Positions 44,451-52,787 of a stretch of DNA of 64,000 bases are shown piece after piece. Where the stretch lies: positions 14,655-78,654 of the forward strand of contig PLZU01000009.1 in NCBI GenBank assembly GCA_003152275.1. The letters run 5' to 3'. The stretch's first letter is position 1. Each line of letters starts with the position of its first letter. The DNA is from Actinomycetota bacterium. Its GTDB lineage: Bacteria > Actinomycetota > Thermoleophilia > Gaiellales > Gaiellaceae. A model generated the notes under the pieces. It saw only the letters and a program-made list of their open reading frames with translations. It did no database searches and was not told where the DNA came from. The translations under genes and the position numbers were made by a program.

Positions 44451-45303
44451 AGCCACGCACGTTGCGTCCGGGAAGGTGCGCGAGATCTACGCGCTCGACG
44501 ACGACCGCCTGCTGCTCGTCGCCAGCGACCGCATCTCGACGTACGACGTGATTCTCCCAACGGAGATTCCGGACAAGGGCCGGGTACTCACCGGCTTGTC
44601 GGGCTTCTGGTTCACGCTGCTGCATGCGATCGTCCCGAATCACATGCTCGCAATCCGCGACGACGCGCGGTCGATGGAGTGCCAGCAGCTCGAGATGCTG
44701 CCGATCGAGTGCGTCGTGCGCGGGTATCTCGCCGGCTCCGGCTGGAAGGACTATCAGGCGACCGGCGCGACCTCAGGTCACACGCTGCCCGAGGGTCTCC
44801 GCGAGGCGGACAAGCTGCCTGAGCCGATCTTCACGCCTGCGACGAAGGCGCAGACCGGTCACGACGAGAACATCAGCCTCGAGCAGGCCGCCGAGCTCGT
44901 AAGCGGGGAGCGGCTTGCCGAAATCGAGCGGATCTGCATCGCGCTGTACACGACGGCTGCGAGCCACGCGCTGACGCGGGGGATCATCATCGCCGACACG
45001 AAGTTCGAGCTGGGCCTCGACACCGGGGGCGCGATCGTGCTCGGCGACGAAGCGCTCACGCCGGACTCGTCGCGTTTCTGGCCCGCAGACGCCTACGAGC
45101 CGGGCCGCGCGCAGGGGAGCTTCGACAAGCAGTTCGTGCGCGACTACTGCGTAGAGACAGGCTGGGACAAGACCTCCCCGGGGCCCGAGCTGCCGGATGA
45201 TGTCGTCGCCCACACGCGCTCGAAGTACGTCGAGGCCTTTGAGCGGCTCACGACGATTCCGTTCGAGCGGTACCTCGAGACGCCTTCGGTCGTGCTCGGG
45301 TGA
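44443..45303 (+). CDS. purC: SAICAR synthetase
   Basis: The 286-aa enzyme joins CAIR and aspartate. It has SGKVREIYALDDDRLLLVAS, the family pattern IECVVRGYLAGSGWKDYQ and LIIADTKFELG-like GIIIADTKFELGLD, plus SFDKQFVRDYCVETGWDK. Of the longer, plant/yeast-like type. The purS GTG starts in its stop codon. Confidence 0.96.
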
Positions 45304-45539
45304 GGGCGACCGTCCTTGTCCGCCCGAAGCAGGGCATCCTCGACCCGCAGGGCGATGCCGTCGAGACAGCGCTCGCGCACCTCGGCTTCTCGGTCACCGA
45401 CGCGCGGGTCGGCAAGGTGGTCGACCTCGAGCTTGACGCGACCGATCCCGCAGAGGCGCGTGTGCAGGTCGAGAAGATGTGCGTGGAGCTGCTCGCGAAT
45501 CCGCTGATGGAGTCGTACGAGGTCGAGATTCATGGCTAG
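45300..45539 (+). CDS. purS: FGAM synthase subunit PurS
   Basis: The 79-aa protein starts VRATVLVRPKQGILDPQGDA and has the pattern GFSVTDARVGKVVDLEL and VEKMCVELLANPLMESYEVE. It bridges PurQ and PurL. Overlaps purC by 4 nt and purQ by 8 nt. Confidence 0.95.
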   Translation: MRATVLVRPKQGILDPQGDAVETALAHLGFSVTDARVGKVVDLELDATDPAEARVQVEKMCVELLANPLMESYEVEIHG

Positions 45540-46227
45540 TCCGCAGCCGCGCGTCGGCGTGATCACATATCCCGGGTCGCAGGACGACCGCGATGCGCTT
45601 TGGGCGCTCGCGGCGCTCGACGCCGAGGCAATTCCCGTCTGGCACGAGGAACACGAGCTGCCCGACCTCGACGCAGTGGTGCTGCCCGGCGGATTCTCGT
45701 ACGGCGACTACCTCCGTTGCGGCGCGATCGCACGGTTCTCGCCGGCAACGGCGGCCGTGTGCGAGTACGCGGACGCCGGCGGGCTCGTGCTCGGCATCTG
45801 CAACGGCTTCCAGATCCTCTGCGAGGCCGGCCTCTTGCCGGGCGTGCTGCTCCGAAACGCTTCGCTCCGGTTCGTCTGCCGCGACGTGCCGCTCGTCGTC
45901 GAGCGCGCCGACCTCCCGTTCACATCGCGCTGCGCGGTCGGGCAGCGGATCGTGATCCCGGTCAAGCACGGCGACGGCCGCTGGTTCGCGCCGCCCGAGC
46001 TTGTGCACGAGCTCGAGGTAAACCGTCAGGTTGTCTTGCGCTACGGCGAGCCGTGCAACGGTTCCGTCGCCGACATCGCCGGCATCTGCAACGAGCAGGG
46101 CAACGTGATGGGCCTGATGCCCCATCCGGAGCACGCCGTCGACCCGCTGCTCGGGTCGGCCGACGGAGCGCTCATTCTCGCCTCGCTCGTCGAAGCGGCG
46201 CGCGAGCGTGTGCTCGCTCTCCTATAG
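45532..46227 (+). CDS. purQ: FGAM synthase glutaminase PurQ
   Basis: The 231-aa class I amidotransferase has VGVITYPGSQDDRDALWAL, LPGGFSYGDYLRCGAIARF, the nucleophile Cys in VLGICNGFQIL and the His-Glu in GLMPHPEHAVDP. It delivers ammonia to PurL, whose gene is 4.6 kb further on, not adjacent. Confidence 0.96.
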   Translation: MASPQPRVGVITYPGSQDDRDALWALAALDAEAIPVWHEEHELPDLDAVVLPGGFSYGDYLRCGAIARFSPATAAVCEYADAGGLVLGICNGFQILCEAGLLPGVLLRNASLRFVCRDVPLVVERADLPFTSRCAVGQRIVIPVKHGDGRWFAPPELVHELEVNRQVVLRYGEPCNGSVADIAGICNEQGNVMGLMPHPEHAVDPLLGSADGALILASLVEAARERVLALL

Positions 46228-46482
46228 CCCCAGCGCCTCCGCGAGCTCAGGTCGTTTCGCAAGCCCTGCATGCATGCGCTCGACGTCACGCTGACGGAGC
46301 GTGACGGGACCGCGCCGCGCAGTGCCGTCAGTTGAGTACGCGAAACGCACGAGCCGCTCGCCGTTCGCGGTCTCCAGCAGCTGCACGATCGAGGCGAACC
46401 GTCGCTCGCCGGCCTGCTGGCGAACCGTCAGCTCCTCGACGAGCTCCGCTGGGCCCCAAGGTGTTGTCGTCTTCGTCGCCAC
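46222..46482 (-). CDS. Small hypothetical protein next to purQ
   Basis: The 86-aa protein (LVEELTVRQQAGERRFASIV, then GPVTLRQRDVERMHAGLAKR) has no recognised domain; it is predicted soluble and helical with a central beta pair. GTG 46482 lies 7 nt after a minus-strand TAGCGT, which supports it as a real leaderless gene. It converges on purQ, overlapping by 6 nt. Confidence 0.65.
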   Translation of the reverse strand: MATKTTTPWGPAELVEELTVRQQAGERRFASIVQLLETANGERLVRFAYSTDGTARRGPVTLRQRDVERMHAGLAKRPELAEALGL

Positions 46483-46548
46483 GACTGCGACGCTACGCGG
46501 GAAACCGCCACAAAAGCGTGCCGGCTTCCGGGGAATTGTGTGCCGCCT

Positions 46549-46705
46549 TCAGCCGATGCGCTGAATGGCGGGATCGATGTAGACGTCGTCGATCTGCCAG
46601 CGGCTGCCGGAGCCGAGCGGCGTCACCTGGATCCGGGCCGACGAGGACGAGAGCAGCGCCACGACAGGAAGGGGCGCGAGCAGACCGCCGCTCGAGCTCA
46701 CCTGA
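46549..46705 (-). pseudogene. C-terminal remnant of a secreted protein
   Basis: The minus-strand frame ends SGSRWQIDDVYIDPAIQRIG, a pattern seen at the C-terminus of secreted beta-sandwich proteins of actinobacteria. The frame turns to unrelated sequence near 46705, where an HD-GYP remnant begins on the other strand. Only about 50 residues are left. Confidence 0.5.
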
Positions 46706-46707
46706 CT

Positions 46708-46935
46708 CGTCGGCGCTGGGACGGCACCGGGTATCCGGACGGGCTCGCCGGCGAGGAGATTCCCCTCGCCGCGCGCATCGTCTGCGCTTGCGACGCCTGG
46801 AGCGCGATGACGACCGATCGGTCCTACCGCAAGGCACGCTCGCCCGAGGATGCCGCGGTCGAGCTGCGCGCGAGCGCAGGCACGCATTTCGATCCGCGCG
46901 TCGTCAACGCGCTGCTCGACGTTCTTTCTGTTTAG
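46708..46935 (+). pseudogene. HD-GYP domain C-terminal remnant
   Basis: About 75 residues match the second half of an HD-GYP domain: RRWDGTGYPDGLAGEEIPLA, RIVCACDAWSAMTTDRSYRK and THFDPRVVNALLDVL. Here the classic GYP is kept. The HD half, its metal ligands and any start codon are missing. Confidence 0.75.
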
Positions 46936-46944
46936 GCTTGATCC

Positions 46945-47958
46945 GTTAGCGCGCGGATCGTCACTCTCGAGCAGGCACGCCGTATCGCTGTCCGCGCACA
47001 GCTACTCGACGGGTCTGCGCGTACGGTCCTCGACACGGTCCGGCACCTCGGCTTCCTCCAGATCGATCCGATCTCGACGGTCGCGACGCCGCAGCAGCTC
47101 GTTCTGTGGAGCCGGCTCGGCCCATACGATCCCGCCGAGCTCGACCGCCTGCTGTGGAAAGAGCGCAAGCTCGTCGAATGGCACGCGTACGTCTGGCCGA
47201 TCGAGGACCTCCCACTGCTCCGCGCGCGCATGCGCGCGCGGAGCAGCGCGAAGTACTCGTGGGAGCGGCGCGGCGCAGACTTCTTGAAGGAGAACGCGGG
47301 CTTTCGAAGCTACGTGCTGCGCGAGCTCGACAGAAGGGGGCCGTTGCTCGCACGGGAGCTCGAAGACCGCTCGGCGCGGCAGCGGGAATCGCACGTCTGG
47401 TGGGGCTCGCGCGATGTCGCGACGATGCTCGAGCTCCTGCATGTGCGCGGCGAGGTCGCGATCGTCGGCCGCCGCGGCAAGCAACGCGTCTGGGATCGCG
47501 CCAAGCGCTGGTATCCGCCGGAGACGGATCGCGTTTCGCTCGCGCAGGCGCAGCGCGCGTTCGAGGAGAAGCGCTGGCGAGCTGCCGGTGTCCGGCTCGT
47601 GAAAGGCGAGTGGCACGCGCACCCCGATGCCGTCGACGAGCCGATCGACGATCGCGTCACACTCCTCTCGCCGTTCGACCAGCTGATCCACGATCGCGCA
47701 CGCATGGAAGCGCTGTTCGACTTCCACTACCGGCTTGAGATGTACATGCCGAAGACCAAGCGAGAGTTCGGTTACTACGTGCTGCCGATCCTCGTCCGAG
47801 ACCGCCTGGTCGGACGCGTCGAGCCCGTCTTCGACCGCAAGACCGGCACGCTCGACGTGCTCGGCGCGTGGGGCGATACGTCGCGCCTTGACGAGGCACT
47901 CGCGAGCCTCAACACGTTTCTCCAGGCACGTCGCGACGTGAGTACCCTGGGCGCATGA
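46945..47958 (+). CDS. YcaQ/AlkZ-like winged-helix DNA glycosylase
   Basis: About 337 aa, matching the HTH_42/AlkZ-like family that removes alkylated bases or interstrand crosslinks. It has ARIVTLEQARRIAVRAQLLD, the catalytic Gln-x-Asp in LGFLQIDPISTVA, VWWGSRDVATMLELLHVRGE and the C-terminal LPILVRDRLVGRVEPVFDRK. No ATG, GTG or TTG exists between the in-frame stop at 46939 and well inside the conserved core; GTT 46945 lies 6 nt after TAGGCT. Either a non-canonical start is used or the start codon has mutated. Confidence 0.75.
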   Translation, partial: VSARIVTLEQARRIAVRAQLLDGSARTVLDTVRHLGFLQIDPISTVATPQQLVLWSRLGPYDPAELDRLLWKERKLVEWHAYVWPIEDLPLLRARMRARSSAKYSWERRGADFLKENAGFRSYVLRELDRRGPLLARELEDRSARQRESHVWWGSRDVATMLELLHVRGEVAIVGRRGKQRVWDRAKRWYPPETDRVSLAQAQRAFEEKRWRAAGVRLVKGEWHAHPDAVDEPIDDRVTLLSPFDQLIHDRARMEALFDFHYRLEMYMPKTKREFGYYVLPILVRDRLVGRVEPVFDRKTGTLDVLGAWGDTSRLDEALASLNTFLQARRDVSTLGA

Positions 47959-48437
47959 AGCGCCGTCTAGCGGTCATCCCGCTGGTGCTCGGCGCAGCCG
48001 CTCCGGCTTCGGCGAGCGTGGCCGGTTCAGCGACGAGCCTTCCGGGGTTCCGCTCACCGTCGGGGAACATCAGCTGCCTGTTCATCCCGAGCGCGCCGCT
48101 CGACAGCGGCAGTGGGCGCACGCCCGCGACGATCCTCTGCAAGCTCGCGCACGCCGACTATGCGAAGACGCTGCAGGCGCGCTGCATGGGACCGACCGGC
48201 GCCGGCGTCGACTGGCACGGCTTCCTGCTCCCCGCCGCCCGGAAAGGCGCGGTCAACTGCTCGGGCGGGATCTTGTACGACCCGACCAAGCAGCACCCGA
48301 GCTATGTCACCCTCGCCTACGGCAAGGTGTGGCGGCAGAAGATGTTCAGTTGCCGGTCGATGGTTACCGGGGTCAACTGCTCGAACCCCAGCGGCCACGG
48401 GATGTTCATCTCGCGCCAGACGTGGCGCACCTGGTAA
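47955..48437 (+). CDS. Secreted DUF6636-like protein
   Basis: The 160-aa protein has a signal peptide (AVIPLVLGAAAPASASVAGS) and the pattern LPGFRSPSGNISCLF near the start and CSNPSGHGMFISRQTWRTW at the end, as in DUF6636 proteins. Six to seven cysteines suggest disulfides. ATG 47955 is 6 nt after TACCCT and overlaps the glycosylase stop by 4 nt. Function unknown. Confidence 0.75.
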   Translation: MKRRLAVIPLVLGAAAPASASVAGSATSLPGFRSPSGNISCLFIPSAPLDSGSGRTPATILCKLAHADYAKTLQARCMGPTGAGVDWHGFLLPAARKGAVNCSGGILYDPTKQHPSYVTLAYGKVWRQKMFSCRSMVTGVNCSNPSGHGMFISRQTWRTW

Positions 48438-48447
48438 TCATCTGACG

Positions 48448-49005
48448 GTGGTTCCCGAGGCAAAGCTCGAGCAGACAGACGCGGGGCTCGTGCCCGTGAC
48501 CGTCGGTTGGTTCGTCATGAACGCACGCGACGCGCGGTGGTTCCATCGACCCGGACGCGACAGTCTGCCGTTGACGGGATGCGACGAGTTCGAGGCCGAG
48601 ACGTACTTCCCGATGCTCGGGATGTCGATCCAAGTCCTCTCGCCCGGCGAGCCGAACTCGGTGTATCACTGGGAGACCGAGCAGGAGGACTTCCTCGTGC
48701 TCTCGGGCGACGCGCTGCTGATCGTCGAGGGGCAAGAGCGCGCGCTCAAGCAGTGGGACTTCGTGCACTGTCCGCCGGAGACGCGGCACGTATTCGTCGG
48801 CGTCGGCGACGGCCCGTGCGTCATCCTCGCGGCCTCGTCGCGGCGGTTCCAGAAGGACGGCCCGTGGGGCTATTACACGGTCGACGAGACCGCGCGTCGC
48901 TATGGCGCCTGCCCCGAGGTGGAGACGCAGGACGGCGAGGTGGCGTATGCCAACGTCCCGCCAGCTCAGGAGTCGCGCTACCGCGACGGCGTCCTGCCGG
49001 ACTAG
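48448..49005 (+). CDS. Cupin-domain protein
   Basis: The 185-aa protein has a single cupin: YHWETEQEDFLVLSGDALLI (motif 1, with His and Glu) and FVHCPPETRHVFVGVGDGPC (motif 2, with His). Typical metal ligands are kept. Similar proteins are often annotated as sugar-phosphate or mannose-6-phosphate isomerase-like cupins; the reaction is unknown. GTG 48448 starts 11 nt after the DUF6636 stop. Confidence 0.82.
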   Translation: MVPEAKLEQTDAGLVPVTVGWFVMNARDARWFHRPGRDSLPLTGCDEFEAETYFPMLGMSIQVLSPGEPNSVYHWETEQEDFLVLSGDALLIVEGQERALKQWDFVHCPPETRHVFVGVGDGPCVILAASSRRFQKDGPWGYYTVDETARRYGACPEVETQDGEVAYANVPPAQESRYRDGVLPD

Positions 49006-49394
49006 GCGCTGCTGCGTTCGATCAACTCGATCCGGTACTCGTCCGGGTCGCGGACGAAACACAGAAGCGAGCCGCCCTCGCGCAGGCTGTACGGCTCGCG
49101 CTCCGGCTCGATCCCCTGTTCCTTCAGCGCCGCAAGCGTCTGCGCCATGTCGTCGACCGCTAGCGCGATGTGCCCGTAGCCGGTGCCGACGTCGTACGTG
49201 CGGCCGTCATGGTTGAACGTCAGTTCCAGCACGGACTCTTGATCGCCCAGCGAGAAGAAGTAGTTCGTTGCCTCTTTCTCGCCGTTGCGGACGATGTCCA
49301 TGTCGCGCTCGAACGTGAAACCAAGAGCCTCGTAGAACTTCCGGCTCTCGGCCGGATCCGTGATCCTGACCATCGTGTGCAGGTATCGGGTCAT
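49002..49394 (-). CDS. Lactoylglutathione-lyase-like VOC protein
   Basis: The 130-aa protein has the glyoxalase I pattern YLHTMVRITDPAESRKFYEA, the metal Glu in SVLELTFNHDG, HIALAVDDMAQTLAAL and FVRDPDEYRIELIER. Metal residues His, Glu, His, Glu are present, so glyoxalase I activity (perhaps with another thiol) is plausible. ATG 49394 lies 7 nt after TAGCCT, a hexamer that overlaps the GNAT stop codon. Confidence 0.88.
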   Translation of the reverse strand: MTRYLHTMVRITDPAESRKFYEALGFTFERDMDIVRNGEKEATNYFFSLGDQESVLELTFNHDGRTYDVGTGYGHIALAVDDMAQTLAALKEQGIEPEREPYSLREGGSLLCFVRDPDEYRIELIERSSA

Positions 49395-49404
49395 ACGCCG
49401 GAGG

Positions 49405-49920
49405 CTACTCGTCCGGTAGCTCTTCCTGCAGCAGCGAGAAGACCACGGCGTCTTGCCATTCGCCGTGCTTCAGGTACGCCTTTCGCTTCACGCCCTCGCG
49501 CACGTAGCCGCAGCGCTCGGCGTGCGCGATCGCGCGCTCGTTGAAACCGTAGATCTGTAGCTCGACGCGATGGAAGTCGAGGTCGACGAGCAGATGGCGC
49601 TGGAACATCCGCGCCGCTTCGGTGCCGATCCGGCGGCCGCGGAAGCTCGGGTGGATCGCGAAGCGGCCGGCCTCGGCGATGCGGTTGCGCTCGTTGGCAC
49701 GGTGGAACGCGATGCAGCCGGCTCGCCCTCCGTCCACCTCGATCACGAACCAGCCGAAAGCGTCCGGCTCGCGGTCGGAACGCCCGATCTCGCCAACCAC
49801 GTCGTCACGGGTTTCGCCCGCATGGCCGCCGAGAAACGGCCGCGTGTCCTCATCCGTGATCAGCTCAAGCAGAAAGTCGGCGTCGTCGGGACGCGCGCGG
49901 CGAAGCTGGATGCCACTCAC
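49405..49920 (-). CDS. GNAT N-acetyltransferase (RimJ/RimL type)
   Basis: The 171-aa protein has the GNAT acetyl-CoA loop AIHPSFRGRRIGTEAARMF and VELQIYGFNERAIAHAERCG with YVREGVKRKAYLKHGEWQDA, as in RimJ/SpeG-like enzymes. GTG 49920 is 7 nt after TAGCGT. The upstream EamA gene stop overlaps this start by 4 nt, so it may also be co-transcribed with it. Confidence 0.88.
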   Translation of the reverse strand: MSGIQLRRARPDDADFLLELITDEDTRPFLGGHAGETRDDVVGEIGRSDREPDAFGWFVIEVDGGRAGCIAFHRANERNRIAEAGRFAIHPSFRGRRIGTEAARMFQRHLLVDLDFHRVELQIYGFNERAIAHAERCGYVREGVKRKAYLKHGEWQDAVVFSLLQEELPDE

Positions 49921-50816
49921 GTCTCCGACGCTAACCGACGCCGAAGCCGCGATGGCGCAAATACGCCAGTGCCGAGCGCCACGCCGCCAAGGATCAATGC
50001 AAGGCCCCCGAACGCAGTGACGCCGAAGCGCTCACCGAGGAAAACTGCGCCGTACGCGAGCGCGATCGGCGGGATGAGATACGTCACAAGCGACGCGTAG
50101 GCGGCACCCGCGCCCGCGATCAGCCCGAAGAACAGGAGGTAGGCGAGGGCGGTTCCGGGGATGCCGAGCGCGAGCACCGACCCGACCACCTTCCATCCCG
50201 GCACCTGATGCGGCGCCTGCGCGATACCGAGCGGCAAGATCACGATGGTCGAGATCCCGGTCGACGCGAGCGCGACGACGTGCGACGGCACCGCTCTCAG
50301 ATGCTTGCCGGCAAGCAGCCCGCCGATGCCGTAGCAGAAGGCCATTCCGACGACGGCGAGCGCACCGAGCACCTTTCCCGAAGGTTGCGCGCTCACGAGG
50401 AACGCCACCCCGACGAACCCGATCGCGACGCCGGCGAGACGCGCTCCCGTTACGCGTACCTCGCGGAAGAACCCGAACGCGATCACCGCGTTGAAGATGG
50501 GCACCGCCGCCTGGATGATCGAGGCGAGGCCGGAGTCGATGCGAGTCTCGCCCCACGAGAGCAGCCAGAACGGCATCGCCGTGTTCACGAGGGCGACGAG
50601 GACGAGCCAGCCCGCGTTCACCCGCAGGTGGCGCAGCGTCTCGCGGGTGCCGACCGCGAAGGGCGCAACGGCCGCGAGCGTCAGAGCGGCGAACCCGAGC
50701 CGGCCCATGATCAGGGTCGCGGGCGTGAGCTCGCGTACCGCGACCTTGATGAACATGAAGGACGCGCCCCAGAGGAGCGCGAGCCCGAGCAGCATCGCGA
50801 GGTGGCGACGGTTCAC
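49917..50816 (-). CDS. EamA (DMT-superfamily) transporter
   Basis: The 299-aa protein has ten helices and two EamA repeats (LGLALLWGASFMFIKVAVRE at the start; LGALAVVGMAFCYGIGGLLA at the start of the second). It is distinct from the transporter at 32372. It diverges from purL. Its GTG 50816 has no clear SD or hexamer. Confidence 0.88.
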   Translation of the reverse strand: MNRRHLAMLLGLALLWGASFMFIKVAVRELTPATLIMGRLGFAALTLAAVAPFAVGTRETLRHLRVNAGWLVLVALVNTAMPFWLLSWGETRIDSGLASIIQAAVPIFNAVIAFGFFREVRVTGARLAGVAIGFVGVAFLVSAQPSGKVLGALAVVGMAFCYGIGGLLAGKHLRAVPSHVVALASTGISTIVILPLGIAQAPHQVPGWKVVGSVLALGIPGTALAYLLFFGLIAGAGAAYASLVTYLIPPIALAYGAVFLGERFGVTAFGGLALILGGVALGTGVFAPSRLRRRLASET

Positions 50817-50858
50817 ATCTCTTTGTAACGCACGAGGTCGGCCGTCTGTTTCGCCGGA

Positions 50859-50864
50859 TACACT
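50859..50864 (+). promoter_or_regulatory. Leaderless -10 element of the purLF operon
   Basis: TACACT, 7 nt before CTG 50872, the codon that best fits the PurL N-terminus. Confidence 0.45.
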
Positions 50865-50871
50865 GAATCAC

Positions 50872-52785
50872 CTGACGCAGGTCGCGGAACAGCCGCTGCA
50901 TCGGGCCCTCGGTCTCACCGACTGGGAGGCCAACCGAATCCAGGAGCTCCTGGGCCGAGAACCGAACCACTTCGAACTTCGTGTCTTCTCGCTCCTCTGG
51001 TCCGAACACTGCGGGTACAAGCACTCGGCGCCGCTCTTGAAGCGGTTGCCCTCTGGAGGCGAGCGCGTGCTGCAAGGGCCGGGCGAGAACGCCGGCGCCC
51101 TCGATCTCGGCGAAGGCGTCGCCGTGACGTTCAAGGTCGAGTCGCACAACCACCCCTCGGCTGTCGAGCCGTTCCAGGGCGCCGCAACCGGGATCGGCGG
51201 CATCCTGCGCGACATCATCGCCATGGGCGCACGGCCGATCGCGCTGCTCGACGGGCTCTGGTTTGGCGCGCCCGACCATCAGTTCGAGCGCGCCGTCGCC
51301 GGGATCGGCGGCTACGGGAACTCGGTCGGCGTCGCGAACGTCGGCGGAACGACGGTCTTCCACGAGGCGTACGCCGGCAACTGCCTCGTCAACGCAATGT
51401 GCGTCGGGATCCTCAATCCAGCGCGCCTCCAGTCGGCAAAGGCCCAAGGTCCGGGCAACATCGTCGTCCTCTACGGCGCGACCACCGGCCGCGACGGCAT
51501 CGGGGGCGCGTCGGTGCTCGCGAGCCAAGAGCTCGGCGAGGACGACGCGGACAAGCGGCCCTCGGTGCAGGTCGGCGATCCCTTCACGGGCAAGAAGCTG
51601 ATCGAGGTCTCGGTCGAGCTCGTCGAGTCGGGGCTTGTGGAATCGCTGCAGGACTGCGGCGCTGCGGGACTCGCTTCGTCGCTCTCGGAAATGGCCCGCG
51701 ACGGCATGGGGTTGGACGTGCAGCTCGACCGCGTCCCGCTCCGCGAGGACGGCATGGAGCCGTGGGAGATCATGATCTCCGAGTCGCAGGAGCGGATGGT
51801 CGCGGTCGTTCGCCCACAAATGCTCGAGGCGGTGCAAGCGGTGTGTGCCCGCTGGGAGCTCGAGTGCACGCCGATCGGCGAGGTGACCGACCACGGTGAG
51901 CTGCGGGCGCTCGTCGACGGCGAGCCGGTCGGCTCGATTCCCGCTTCCTTGCTGACCGATGAATGCCCGCGCTACGAGGTCGAGCAGGCGAAGCCGGAGT
52001 CATGGCCTGCCAACGCGACAGCGTTGGGCGAAGCGAACCGCGCGGACAAGACGTGGATCACGGAGCAGTACGACCAGCTCGTCGGCTCGCGGACGGTGCG
52101 CCGCCCGGGGCTCGACGCGGGCGTGTTGCGCCTGCGGCCGTCGTTGCGTGGAATCGCGGTGTCGCTGCAGGGGCCGCGGCCCGGCGAGAGCGATCCATTC
52201 GCCGCCGGCGTGCAGGCCGTGCTCGGCGCAGCGCGCAACGTCGCGTGCGCCGGCGGCGAACCCATCGGCCTGACCGACTGCCTCAACTTCGGCAACCCCG
52301 AGAAACCCGAGATTGCGTACGAGCTTGCGCAGGCGATCGAGGGACTCGCACGCGCGGCCGAGGCGGTCGGGATCCCGGTCGTGTCGGGGAACGTGTCGCT
52401 CTACAACGACACTGACGGACGCTCGATCCCGCCGACTCCGGTCGTCGGATGTGTCGGGCTTGTGCCCGACGTGCGCCTCGTACCGGGCGGCTGGGAGCCC
52501 GGCGACGTCGTACTGCTCGCCCAGGCACCTGAGTCGAGCCTCGCCGCGGAAGCGGCCCTGATCCGGTTCCTCTGGAAGGCGGCCCCGCTGCTCTCGCTCT
52601 GCCACGACGTGGGCTACGGCGGTCTCGAGCACGCGCTCGCCGAGGCAGCGCGCTGGAGCGGCCGCGAAGCGGACGTCGACGTGCCGCCCGCGCCGGCGTT
52701 TGGAGCGGCGATCCTCGCCACGTCCCCAGCGCAGGTCGCGAGACTCGGCTCCAGGGGCTTCGTCCAGATCGGCGAGGTGCGGTAG
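50872..52785 (+). CDS. purL: FGAM synthase subunit PurL
   Basis: About 638 aa, small-type PurL with FSLLWSEHCGYKHSAPLLKR, SHNHPSAVEPFQGAATGIGG, LQDCGAAGLASSLSEMA and GLTDCLNFGNPEKPE-like TDCLNFGNPEKPEIAYEL. It is about 100 aa shorter than usual, mostly in the second half. The start is uncertain: CTG 50872 fits the family (TQVAEQPLHRALGLTDWE) and a -10-like hexamer, and there is no ATG, GTG or TTG nearby in frame with a good N-terminus. Followed 2 nt later by purF. Confidence 0.93.
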   Translation: MTQVAEQPLHRALGLTDWEANRIQELLGREPNHFELRVFSLLWSEHCGYKHSAPLLKRLPSGGERVLQGPGENAGALDLGEGVAVTFKVESHNHPSAVEPFQGAATGIGGILRDIIAMGARPIALLDGLWFGAPDHQFERAVAGIGGYGNSVGVANVGGTTVFHEAYAGNCLVNAMCVGILNPARLQSAKAQGPGNIVVLYGATTGRDGIGGASVLASQELGEDDADKRPSVQVGDPFTGKKLIEVSVELVESGLVESLQDCGAAGLASSLSEMARDGMGLDVQLDRVPLREDGMEPWEIMISESQERMVAVVRPQMLEAVQAVCARWELECTPIGEVTDHGELRALVDGEPVGSIPASLLTDECPRYEVEQAKPESWPANATALGEANRADKTWITEQYDQLVGSRTVRRPGLDAGVLRLRPSLRGIAVSLQGPRPGESDPFAAGVQAVLGAARNVACAGGEPIGLTDCLNFGNPEKPEIAYELAQAIEGLARAAEAVGIPVVSGNVSLYNDTDGRSIPPTPVVGCVGLVPDVRLVPGGWEPGDVVLLAQAPESSLAAEAALIRFLWKAAPLLSLCHDVGYGGLEHALAEAARWSGREADVDVPPAPAFGAAILATSPAQVARLGSRGFVQIGEVR

Positions 52786-52787
52786 GC

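Noticed and set aside
50032-51894. 620-codon minus-strand frame opposite purL
   Set aside because: Antisense of purL and another frame of the EamA gene; no recognisable domain.
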